Positions 37,847 through 48,348 of a DNA stretch of 64,000 nt are shown piece after piece. The translations under genes and the position numbers were made by a program. The stretch lies in assembly GCF_007655135.1 (NCBI RefSeq), contig NC_045131.1, positions 2,170,001 to 2,234,000 of the forward strand, in the 5' to 3' direction. The first letter of the stretch is position 1. Each line of letters opens with the position of its first letter. Source of the stretch: Punica granatum (Eukaryota > Streptophyta > Magnoliopsida > Myrtales > Lythraceae). A model generated the notes under the pieces. The model saw nothing but the letters and a program-made list of their open reading frames with translations. It did no database searches and had not been told where the DNA came from.

Positions 37847-40800
37847 TGACAACATGTACCCAGCCTCTGGTAAAAATTTTATTTCAGTAAATTTTGGACA
37901 TGATTGGATAATTGATAGCGGGGCTTCTAGGCACATGACAGGAGATGCCAACTTATTTGCTGAGTCGCAACTACTTACTGAGAGGCCAAGAATTCATATA
38001 CCAAATGGGGGTGTCTCTACTGCTTGCAGAACTGGACGAATACATATAGGCACTCTTGTCTTATCAGATGTTTTATTGGTCCCAGAATTTAATTGCAGTC
38101 TCATTTCCGCATCTCAGTTATCAAAAGATTTGGATTGTTGTGTAATATTCTACACTGATTTTTGCTTGATACAGGACCGCACCACGAGGAGGACGATTGG
38201 AGTGGGTGAGCTCCAAGGGAGTGTGTATTATCTTCGGCGTGTGGCAATTCTAGAGCAGGCTAATCGGGTCATCAGTGAAGAGACGGGTGATTTGTGGCAT
38301 ATGCGTCTTGGACATCCATCACGGCGAATCAAGTTTAATGGTATTACTTTAGAATTGAATGCAGCTATGAATAAGGAATGTGATATTTGCCTTCGTGCAA
38401 AACAGACTCGGTCAAGTTTTGACCTAAGTATGAATAAAGCTGTTTTTCCATTTCAACTGATTCATTGTGATTTGTGGGGACCCTATAGAGTGGCATCTAT
38501 GTCCGGTGCTCGGTATTTTTTGACGATTGTGGATGATTACAGTCGTGCAGTGTGGTTATATTTATTGCGGGAGAAATCAGAGACGCAGCGACATCTTATA
38601 AATTTTTGCAAGTTGGTGAAGAATCAATTTAATCGCACTGTGAAAATAGTGCGAAGTGATAATGGAAAGGAGTTTGTTTCGCGAGAGTTGCAGAATTACT
38701 TCTCTGCTGCAGGGGATTATTCACCAAACATCTTGCACAGACACACCTCAACAAAATGGGCGTGTCGAGCGGAAACATAGGCATATCTTGAATGTTGCAC
38801 GATCGTTACTTTTTCAGGCTGGACTTCCAACTGAATTCTGGGGGGAATGTGTTACTACGGCAGCACATTTAATTAATGTGACTCCCACATCACTTTTGGG
38901 AGGTAAGAGTCCATATGAGGTCTTGTTTAAGAGATCACCGAATTATTCTAACTTGAAGGTATTTGGGAGCTTATGTTATGCACATGATAAACCGAGAGAC
39001 AGGGATAAGTTCAAACCTCGTTCTCGTCGATGTGTGTTTGTTGGATATCCGTATGGAAAAAGGGGGTGGCGAGTTTATGATCTTGAAAAGAACGAGATAT
39101 TTGTGACTCGAGATGTTCGGTTCTGTGAGAGGGAATTCCCATTCTTAAAAATGAACGATGCTGGGAAGGAAGATAGTACACGGGTTCATTTCTTCACTGA
39201 CAATGAGAAGCATGTCGGTCAAATGAGGAGTCAGGGGGAGTCGAGATTTGAGAACTCGGATGAAAGGGAAGCAGAAAATGGACATCAACATTCTTCAAGC
39301 CCGATGGTTAATCAACAAGAAGTTTCTGAAGAACTACAGATGGAAGAAATTGAAAGACCAGAAGTAGAGACTGCAGACCGTCTGTTGCGGCGTTCCGGTC
39401 GAATTAAGTCCACGCCCAGATATTTGAAGGATTTTGAAGTTCATATCCACACTGCTTTACACACACCCCCCAGTTCACCTACTTCATCGAAATCCTCAGG
39501 TATGGTTCATTCGATTAAACAATATTTATCATATTCTGGTGCTTCTAATCGATATCTTGCATATGTAAGTGCCTTGGATTCGGAGGTGGAACCTGTGTCT
39601 TATCAAGATGCGGCAATTAATCCATGGTGGAAGGAAGCTATGGCCGAGGAGATCAGAGCACTTGAGGCCAATAATACATGGACTATTGAGCGATTGCCAC
39701 CGGGGAAGCGCCCAATTGATTGTAGATGGGTATATAAGATCAAGCGTCGAGCTGATGGGAGCATAGAGAGGTATAAAGCTCGACTTGTTGCAAAAGGATT
39801 CACTCAGGTCGAAGGAGTGGACTTCAATGAGACATTCGCACCCGTGGCAAAATTGGTCACTGTACGATGTCTGTTGGCAGTGGCTGTAGCGAAGGGATGG
39901 GAGATACATCAAATGGACGTGAATAATGCATTTCTGCATGGAGATCTTGATGAGGAAGTTTATATGCGTTTACCTCCTGGATATTCTTCCCGGGGACAAG
40001 GATTGGTGTGTCGACTTCATAAATCACTTTATGGGCTGAGGCAAGCTTCACGAAATTGGTATGCCAAACTTGCTGAATCTATGAGACATTATGGATTCCG
40101 ACAGTCTGGAGCAGATCATTCATTATTTGTTTTTAATCGTGGAGATATTTTTCTTGCGGCATTGGTATATGTGGATGATATTCTAGTTGTTGGCAATAGC
40201 CATGAGCAATGCATCTGCTTCAAGCGATACCTTGATCGTTGTTTTCGCATTAAGGATTTGGGACCAGTACGGTATTTTCTTGGAATTGAAGTGAGCAGAA
40301 TGGAATCTGGTCTTTTTCTTAATCAAAGAAAATATGCGCTCGATATTCTCACAGAGTGTGGGATGCTTGGTGCTCGACCATCCTTATTTCCAATGGAGCA
40401 ACATCATGGATTGTCAGCAGGATCGGGAGTTTCTTTTGATGACCCTGGGAGATATAGGCGGTTGGTTGGTCGCCTGATTTATCTAACAATTACAACAACG
40501 GCCGGAGCTTAGTTATCCTGTGCATATTCTATCTCAGTTTATGCAAGCTCCTCGTCAGGAGCATTGGGATGCTGCAATGCGGGTACTTCGTTACTTAAAA
40601 CAGTCTCCAGGTCAAGGAATTTTTCTTCGGCCAAATCATTGGAGCTTGAAGTTTATTGTGACTCGGACTGGGCTAGTTGTCCCATGACTCGTCGTTCAAT
40701 TACAGGGTATTTCGTTACATTAGGAGGCTGTCCTATCTCCTGGAAAACGAAGAAACAATCCACGGTGGCTCGTTCTTCAGCTGAAGCGGAGTATCGAGCC

Positions 40801-41124
40801 ATGGCAGGGGCGGTCAGTGAAATTTTATGGCTTTGAAGTTTGCTCAATTCTCTTGGAATCAAATATAGTGAGCCTACTCGACTATTTTGTGACAACCAGG
40901 CTGCTTTACATATTGCAGCAAATCCAGTGTTTCACGAACGAACGAAGCATATAGAGATAGATTGTCACTTTGTTTGTGAACACATTCGGTCTCATATCAT
41001 TAAGACTTCGCATGTTCCTACGAAGTTGCAACTTGCAGATATTTTTACGAAGGCTTTAGGACGAGATCGATTTCGCTTTCTCTTGGGCAAGTTGGGCATT
41101 CGGGATCCTCATGCTCCAACTTGA
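37833..41124 (+). pseudogene. pol: Copia pol region (protease, integrase, RT, RNase H), frameshifted
   Basis: Recognisable parts in order: aspartic protease with DSGAS at about 37914; GAG-pre-integrase zinc finger H-x4-H (HMRLGH) and C-x2-C (CDIC) at about 38298-38390; integrase core with HCDLWGPY and DNGKEF; RVT_2 reverse transcriptase from about 39600 with QMDVNNAFLHG and catalytic YVDD at 40168-40179; RNase H with [15 protein letters not shown] and the terminal ADIFTKAL. The frame is broken by a shift near 38710 in a G run inside integrase, a shift near 40495 beside an ACAA-type duplication, a shift near 40650, and an in-frame TGA at 40834-40836. The RT core itself is undamaged. No separate envelope-like frame is present. 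Confidence 0.9.
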
Positions 41125-41131
41125 GGGGGAG
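41121..41131 (+). other. Polypurine tract
   Basis: TTGAGGGGGAG lies directly before the 3' LTR. It is the expected plus-strand primer site for LTR retrotransposons. Confidence 0.88.
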
Positions 41132-41321
41132 TATTGCAGAATATATCTTGCCAAGATTAGCGGAGATTTATTATCCTTGTATATTAACTAGCCTTATTAG
41201 TTACATACAAATTAGGCAATAGATAATTAGAATTTCTTTTCTCTTTTGATGTAATCAACAGTATATGTACACGTTTGAGTATCAATGAAAATACTCAAGC
41301 TTTTCAGCTCAACAATTAACA
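41132..41321 (+). repeat. 3' LTR of the copia element
   Basis: 190 bp, identical to the 5' LTR except T at 41240 where the 5' LTR has C. It is followed by the target duplication CTTAG. Confidence 0.95.
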
Positions 41322-41326
41322 CTTAG
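41322..41326. repeat. 5-bp target-site duplication (right)
   Basis: CTTAG, matching 36301-36305. Confidence 0.92.
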
Positions 41327-43204
41327 GGGATGCACATGGGATGTGAGTTTTTTGACAGATAGGAAAAGCTAAGAAAAAGAAGACAAGAGGGAAGGAGAGC
41401 TTAAAGGTAAGTGACCCCATGGGGACAAAAGGAATCCTCCAGTTAAAAGGGGAGTTGTTGGTGCATTATTATTTACTTTAGCTCTTTTTTTGTCTTTTTT
41501 TTTTTGGGAGGGGGATAGATTGCATAGATATGTACCGTTTATACATTTACTTGTGTTTGTAAGTATGCATACATATAGTTGTTTGGATCGACAAAAAAAA
41601 AAAATAGAACAAAGGAAATGAGAATGTTAACATCCCCAATTCTATGAATGATGGATAGGACATTTGTACCTACTATAGTTTAGTTGCAATTATTATTAAG
41701 TACTATTGGCATTATTATTGATGATCAGTTAGAGCATGCATGTCATGAATAATCATGTTTTTATTGTTGAAATTTTAACGACTACATCTTGAAAGTTTGG
41801 TGATGTAGGCCATTGCTTAAGGAACAAAAAAAAATACGAATTATATTCCACTCATAAAAGAGAATAATTCTCAAAAGAGATCAGTTGGCGATAGATGTAT
41901 TACTCCGAAAAAGAGAATAGAATATATAGAGGTTGTGTTTAAAAAAAATACTATAATATACATTTATATAAAATAACTGTCGTTTTGTACTCATTTCTTT
42001 TTATTTGACGACTTTTAACTTGGGCACGAGCAACATTAATATACATTTATATAAAATAACTGTCGTTTCGTACTCATTTCTTTATATTTATACAACTTTT
42101 AACTTGGGCACCAGCAACATTATTCACACCTATTACGGCCTCAAAGTTCTGTTCCAACGATAAAAACTACTAGTTACCAAACATGACTGTAGATCTCCAA
42201 TTAAAACCGTCATAAAAATAAATAAATAAATTTTCTGAAGAACCTGCCGTTCGTTTTTTTAGGATTCTGCGCAATGTTTTGGTACAACAATTTGAATTTT
42301 AGTAATCATAACAACAAGGACGGAGCAACCGCTGTCGTGTAGAAGCAATGTCAGAGTCCAAAGAGCAAGCCAATAATGCGGTCAGGCTATGATCTGGTAT
42401 TGTTCCTCATCAGACAGACTTAAGTTGTAGGAAGGGAAAACAAAAAAAAGAAAAAAGAAAATTGGAAGCACAAATTGATCTAAAACCATATAAACAAAAT
42501 TTCCAAAAATAAAGAAATTAACCATTTGGAGAAAGTAATACGAGAAAAGTATAAATTTTATTCAAATAAATTTAGAAATAAATATTTACGAATTTCATAA
42601 CGGCTTAAAAAGTATTTAAGACTCATTGTCGATGCTATAATAAATATCTTTGTCAATATAAGTAATTAAATAATCATTCATATACAAGAATCTCTCGTGT
42701 TATTTCACATGTAATTATTCATCATACTCATCGTTAAAAGAAAAAAGAAAAAGGAAAGGTCTCAAATGATGCGTAGCAATTGGTAATTAATATCAATCCT
42801 AGAGTATACCAATAGATTGAATATACGATAAGCATTTCTGTAACAACCAACCTCTAGGAAAAAAAAATCTCATAGATTTTATTTTCAAATCTTTTTTTTT
42901 GGGCAAGGTATTTTCAAATCTGTACACCTCCATCCTGCTTATAATAGTACCGATAGAACTAATAAGTGACATAAATACACATATTTTTTTTTGGTAGGCG
43001 ATAAATGATGTATTTAATCTAATAAGTGACCCATTTTATTTTTCCCGGTAGATAATAAGTGACACATTTAACCTAACGTAGGCAGCTATCTATATCTATA
43101 TATTAGGCTAAAGGAGAATAACAAATGAGTTTTCTCAAGCCTCCGCTTGTCATTCATAAGATGAAAGAAATATATTAATTTAATGTATTTGTGAAAAGAA
43201 ATCT
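41327..43204. other. AT-rich intergenic region with local duplications
   Basis: No gene is seen. An 83-bp tandem duplication lies at 41955-42120. Around 42957-43076 a degenerate unit containing AATAAGTGAC recurs three times, interleaved with poly-T and GGTAG(G/A) words. Confidence 0.45.
41955..42120. repeat. 83-bp tandem duplication
   Basis: Two adjacent copies each contain AATATACATTTATATAAAA, ACTGTCGTTT(T/C)GTACTC, an ACTTTTAACTTGGGCAC block and AGCAACATTA. A handful of differences separate them. Confidence 0.85.
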
Positions 43205-43775
43205 TCTATATATATTAAATTAAAAGAATCAAGATTAGGTGGTAGGGTTTTAATAATTTAATATTCCAAAATGGTAATAGATTTCTACTTTAAATCTATT
43301 TGTTTAAATTTATTAAAATTTTTAATAAGTTACCTTTTTAAATAATAACACTTTTTAAAATTTCAATAAGGAAAATTTCATATTGAACAATAAATTTAGT
43401 TATTTTAATTTTCGAGAGATTCAACCATGTTAAAAAAGTACTAAGGAGTCCACCGAAAAAAATATTAAGGAATCTAATCTAATAAATTTTTAAATATATA
43501 TAATTGTATCTAAATTAGTATTTTTTGACCAATTTTTAAATTAAGATATTTAAAACAATAACTCAAGGATCATTTTCTAAATAACACGATATTTTTTAGA
43601 TTACATTAATTTATTTGTAATTTTGTTAACTATCGTCGATTTAATTGTGGAGTGACATATTAATTTACATTTTTACGTCTTTGGCTGACTTTTTTTGTCA
43701 TTATTGAGAAGTTGATATAATAATATGATAAAAATAAATTATTTTCCACCGTGAAGCCCGGGAAGTTTTACTAGT
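43205..43775 (+). mobile_element. Candidate non-autonomous Helitron-like element
   Basis: The 5' end TCTATATATATTAAATTAAAAG resembles plant Helitron starts (TC...). The 3' end reads CCGTGAAGCCCGGG, then about seven bases, then CTAGT: an imperfect short hairpin followed by CTRR(T), as expected for Helitrons, apparently inserted before AT. The interior is AT-rich and non-coding. Helitrons leave no TIR or target duplication, so the call rests on the ends alone; the start could also be near 43092. Confidence 0.4.
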
Positions 43776-46700
43776 ATCTATAAAACTACGATTCGTGGTA
43801 AAAAAAGTGGGGAAAAAAAAGAGAGAAAAGGAAAAAAAGATACTACTACGGATTCAAACAAGGCTGGGCTTCGCTCGAATTACTCAGACTAAATGAATGT
43901 TACTTCACAAACCCATTGGGCCACAAAATTAGTCCGGATTATTGGGCCAAAGGCTTGCTTATCACAAATGGGCCCATGTTGCCCATCATTCATGTTCATT
44001 TGCGAAGTGTAATATTCTTTTTTTTTTTTTAATAAGTATCAATGGTAGATAAATAATTTATCTTTGCTCTAATGGGTTATGTAGCCCAACAAGATGGAAA
44101 GGTATCCATCCATCCACCACGAACAGAGCTTGATGAAGCACACAGCTTGACGGAGCAACCCCGTCCCGTGAATTGCCTGTGAAACTTATGCAAAAAATGA
44201 AAAATATAACATATTCCTCATTTATCAAAATTTAGGGTAGAGGTAAAATTCCATAAAGAATGGGGGGGGGGGGTTTGAAGAATAACCGAGACGCAATCAA
44301 CGGGTATTTAGTTAGTTGGGAGTTCCAATCAAAGGGTCTTTAAATAGGCAAATCTTAGAAATCTCCAAGATATGCGAAAAGAGTGGGGTTGTGCTATTGA
44401 TGATGAAAATTGGCAGAACAAGAAAAGCCATCATCATCCAAAGGACCCCATTTTTGTGAGTGGTGACAAAAACAGTTCTCCAATTGCATTAAATACTGTC
44501 CAAAAAATTTTATTACTCCCGATGGACAGACCATTTTATTTGTCAATTCAGAAAATTTAACCTTACCGAGTAAGTCCAAAGTAATAATTCCGTTCAATCT
44601 GATTGGAGACAAACACACTTTTATTGCTCAACTTATAAATCTTGAGGCATGATCATTTAAGATTTTCTAGCATATCAGAGATATACGAATGTGATTTATG
44701 GGCATCGAGGCCGGTGTTTTAGTTTTTTTCTAGTTAATTATAATGTTTTTAAATTTTGATTTTTTTTCTGTTTATTATTATTATTATTATTATTTATTTG
44801 TCTTTTTACATGAGGATGAGAGGGTGTGGGAGGCAATCAAGGGCCCTACGCCATTAAGCATTTCGAAGAGCAGGTCAAGAAAGGTTATGCATGGAGGAGG
44901 TACTGCAAAAGGGAGATAAAAACCAGACATGGTAGTGTCCTTCGTTTTCTTTTGTAAATAAATAAATAAATAAATATATATATATACACGTATACATATA
45001 TGTGTGTGTATTATATATATATATAACCATATATGTAACTTGCAATCTTTTGAGGTCGTTGGACCACTTTGAAGAGGAAGGATGTTGAAGAGCATTATTT
45101 CCTATCATGGCAAGTACTACAATGGCCCACCAAGTTCCGTGGACTTTAACTTCTCCTTACCAGTCTCCTCATTTGCTTACGTGTGATGTGGGACTACCGA
45201 AAACGATGCTCTGTTTAATTGAATACAGGAACAATTAACTACCATGCATATAATATAATATGTACATTTTCAAATACACCAGTATACCGGACTCAATTAA
45301 CTTATAATTACGTCGGTAGATCTCTCGATCTCGACAACTATTTATCGTATGTTATTCGATTCCGAATTATGGCACAGAACTCCGCAGCGTTTATTCTTTT
45401 CATCAGCTGGAAACTCATGTCCGTCTACGGTGGGCTGGCTGGCTCTATGATTGTCTCCGAGTTTCAACCTCAAAAAGAAAGGGGAAAAAAGATTATATAT
45501 GAGAGGGAGTGCTGTGAATTGTATGGTATGGATGAACAACTTTAAAGCAAACACCAAAAGAAATGTCAAATCGACTCTTTGGAAGAAAGTAAGGACAAGA
45601 TGCCCCCAAGTTTCCGAGAAAGTTTTTCCGTGGAACGGTGCAACCATCGAGGAACGTCTAGTTCGAGCATTGTTAAATTACAAAAAATATTATTAAGATT
45701 ATATGAAAATTTAAATGTGGAATCTCTCTATATTATAGGCTAGAATGTTAGATTATTATGTTTGATAAATTTATTTATTGAATTTCTGAAAATATAAGCG
45801 ATGATATAATTGAAGAATTTTTTTTTATAGAGGTAAGATATATATGAATCATGATTGTAAGATGAAAATACAATCGTTTTGAATCTCTTGATCGTAAAAC
45901 CTCTCAACCACAATCTTAAAATTTTAATACGAAAAAAATGATTACAAGGAGTTACTTTAAACCAAAACACTTTAACACCGTAATATAAGAAGAATAGTCT
46001 GAATTTTCAAAAAAAAAAAAAAAAATCGAACTTTGCGTTAAAACAAACAGCCACTTAGTTAGTTAGCATCTGAAAACTAATGAAGGAAAAGGTTGATTAG
46101 TGATGATCATATATATTGACACCCACGCATATAGTCATACACGTAAGTAATATATATTTATATATGTATCCATTCACAACTAGTTATTGTAATGATTGGT
46201 ATAATTGCAAGAACCCAAGTTAACAAACAAACATAATAAGCAAGTAAGACAAGAGGGGGGGAAAAAAAAGAACATCATTAAGAAAGAATTGTCTGTTGGA
46301 ACCAATTCATGCGTCAACGTCTAGGATTTAGGGATGGTGGACCAAAGGGCGGCACAGTGATTGAAGTAAATGAAAGGAACATTGTTCAAGTGAACGCGGT
46401 TCACTTGCACCTACCCAACCCACCCCCCCAAAAATCCCTTATCTTCTCAGATACTGTAATTGGGGGCTGTTCCTAATTTCGATATATGTCAACATTCACC
46501 AATTAATTCAACAGTATTCTTTGATGTCGGAATGGAATCCATCTCCCTCTCTCTCCCTCTCTTGTACTTTTCATGCCAGATAATATATAGAAGACTTTGC
46601 ACTAGGAAATTTCTGCAACGTTCGGTCTATGTTCATTCAACCATGTACATCACAAAGCCTTCGACCGGAACGAGCACAATCTAAGGAAACATATATAGAT

Positions 46701-47470
46701 CGCCAGCCAACGACTACGACTTGAATCTACCATTCAACAACAATATTCAGTGTATATCATGCATATTGTACGTACGCAGCCTGAATTGTTTTGCAGTTCC
46801 GAAACCAGGTTTTCCGTCTAACATCCTTCCGGAATTAAAGGGTGAAATACGATGTAGGGTAAACTTTATCCTTTCGGTTCATACAGTGGCTAAGGTTTTT
46901 TTAGGTTCAATATAGGATTCATATGTAGAAGACAATCTTGATGCATTGCGCTCATTTTAAGAAACATTGGAAAATGCCCTGACAACAAAATCAATCATCA
47001 ATTTCCAGGATTACATACTCTTTATTAATTTATTATAACACGGAAAAAACTTACATGTTATATTTCATCGTGAAATTAAAATAATTAATGTACACATATA
47101 TTAAGTGTTTAAAATATTGACAATTATTTCGTGTTATAATCGATATATAGACTAGGAATTTACTAAGTGTTTTAATTTTCGACAAAATATAAATAATTTA
47201 TTACATATACCATATTAATTAAAGTGTGTATGAACTTTATTCCATCGATTACTAGGTGAAACTATCAAGGAAAAATCCTTGGATAAAATGATGGATTTAT
47301 ATCGTGTCATTAAATAATAAAACTTTATTCTAATTTAGTTAGATTAAATTTATAACAATTTTGTGTCGATAAAAGATAAAAAATTATTTGAAATGTAATT
47401 AAAAAAATTAATATTTGGATATATATATATATATAATAAGTGCAATTGCTTGTGGGTATATGCACAAAAA
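43776..47470. other. Intergenic region, no gene recognised
   Basis: AT-rich DNA with a G12 run (44262-44273), ATT and TA microsatellites (about 44775-44795 and 44960-45025), and short open frames without motifs. Confidence 0.45.
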
Positions 47471-47471
47471 A

Positions 47472-47560
47472 GGCTCAGTGGAGTTGTTAAGGGGCTGGAG
47501 GTCGAAACTCAAGTCTCGAGTTCGAGTCACCATGGGAGGGAGGGGTGGGTTGTATACGGC
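47472..47560 (+). repeat. tRNA-derived SINE-like head fragment
   Basis: GGCTCAGTGG (47472-47481) resembles a pol III A box, and GAGTTCGAGTC (47518-47528) a B box, about 36 bases apart. The segment does not fold into a complete tRNA (no matching acceptor stem was found), so a tRNA-derived SINE head is the better reading. It is joined directly to the CACTA-like repeat block that follows. Confidence 0.5.
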
Positions 47561-48348
47561 TTGCGGCTTATCGAGGAATCTTTACATCGATATTATCGAG
47601 AAATTTTCAAGGAGATTTCCCCGATATTTCCTCAGCGCTCTATTTTATTTTAAATATTTGTAATCCTGCTTTTGAGGACTTACTGAAGAAAAATTTCCTC
47701 GATACACCTGCGGCTTATCGAGGAATCTTTACATCGATATTATCGAGAAATTTTCAAGGAGATTTTCTTGAAATCATCATTACCGAGGAAAAGTTTCCTC
47801 GATATTTCATGGGCACTCTATTTTCTTTAAATGTTTGTAAACCAGTTCTTTGAGGACTTACCGAGGAAAAATTTCCTCGATACACCTGTGGCTTATCGAG
47901 GAATTTTTCCGTCAATATTGTCGAGGAATTTTCTAAGAAATTTTCCTCGATAATATCAACGGACTTTCAACGAAATTTTTCTCGGTATGAGTGTCGAGGA
48001 AAAATTCCTTGATAAATCCTCGGAACAAATTATCGACGAATCGATGTTTCCTCGGCATTCTATTTTTTAAAAATATTTGTAAACCCGTTTTTTGAGGACT
48101 TAATGAGGAAAAATTTTCTCGATACACCTGCGACTTATCGAGGAATCTTTTCGTCAATATTATTGAGGAAATTTTCCTCGATAATGTCGATGGACTTTCG
48201 ACGAAATTTTCCTTCATCGATAAATCCTGGGAACAAATTATCGACAACGGTTTTACCTAGGGATAAATTTTATTGGTAATTCGTCGGAGTTCCACCAGTA
48301 AGTATACGATATCGACGATATTTTGGCGAAATTTGCCTTTTAGTAGTG
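47561..48348 (-). mobile_element. Truncated CACTA transposon terminus with subterminal repeats
   Basis: Read on the minus strand, the element starts CACTACTAAAAGGCAAATTT at 48348, the canonical CACTA-superfamily end. The next ~790 bases consist of about four diverged units, each with a CTTATCGAGGAAT box, a GAGGAAATTTTCCTCGAT-like palindrome, a TTTGTAA(A)CC(A/C)G box and a TTGAGGACTTA box. Dense subterminal palindromes of this kind are transposase-binding regions in CACTA elements. No opposite CACTA end and no transposase frame were found upstream, so this is one isolated end. Confidence 0.7.

Larger units (their letters stand above)
36306..41321 (+). mobile_element. Full-length Ty1/copia LTR retrotransposon, coding region damaged
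   Basis: A 5016-bp element with two 190-bp LTRs, a tRNA-iMet-type primer binding site, a gag-protease-integrase-RT-RNase H order (copia order), a polypurine tract and a 5-bp target duplication. The LTRs differ at one position (36414 C, 41240 T). The internal region is broken at about 37830, 38710, 40495, 40650 and by a stop at 40834-40836. The ends are TA...CA rather than TG...CA. Because the LTRs are nearly identical, insertion was recent; because the pol region is broken in several places, this copy probably cannot move by itself. The element sits between the kinesin and the second zinc-finger gene and disrupts neither. Confidence 0.96.

Noticed and set aside
37833..38780. Protease-integrase frame as an independent gene
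   Set aside because: It has no ATG at its start and sits inside the copia internal region, joined by frameshifts to gag and reverse transcriptase; it is a fragment of one polyprotein.
47472..47545. Possible functional tRNA gene
   Set aside because: A- and B-box-like words exist, but no acceptor or anticodon stem of proper length could be paired, so a SINE-like fragment is more plausible.
47415..48247. Several 70-100-codon frames with repeated peptide blocks
   Set aside because: The repeats come from the CACTA subterminal units; the frames are in different phases and do not encode a known protein.
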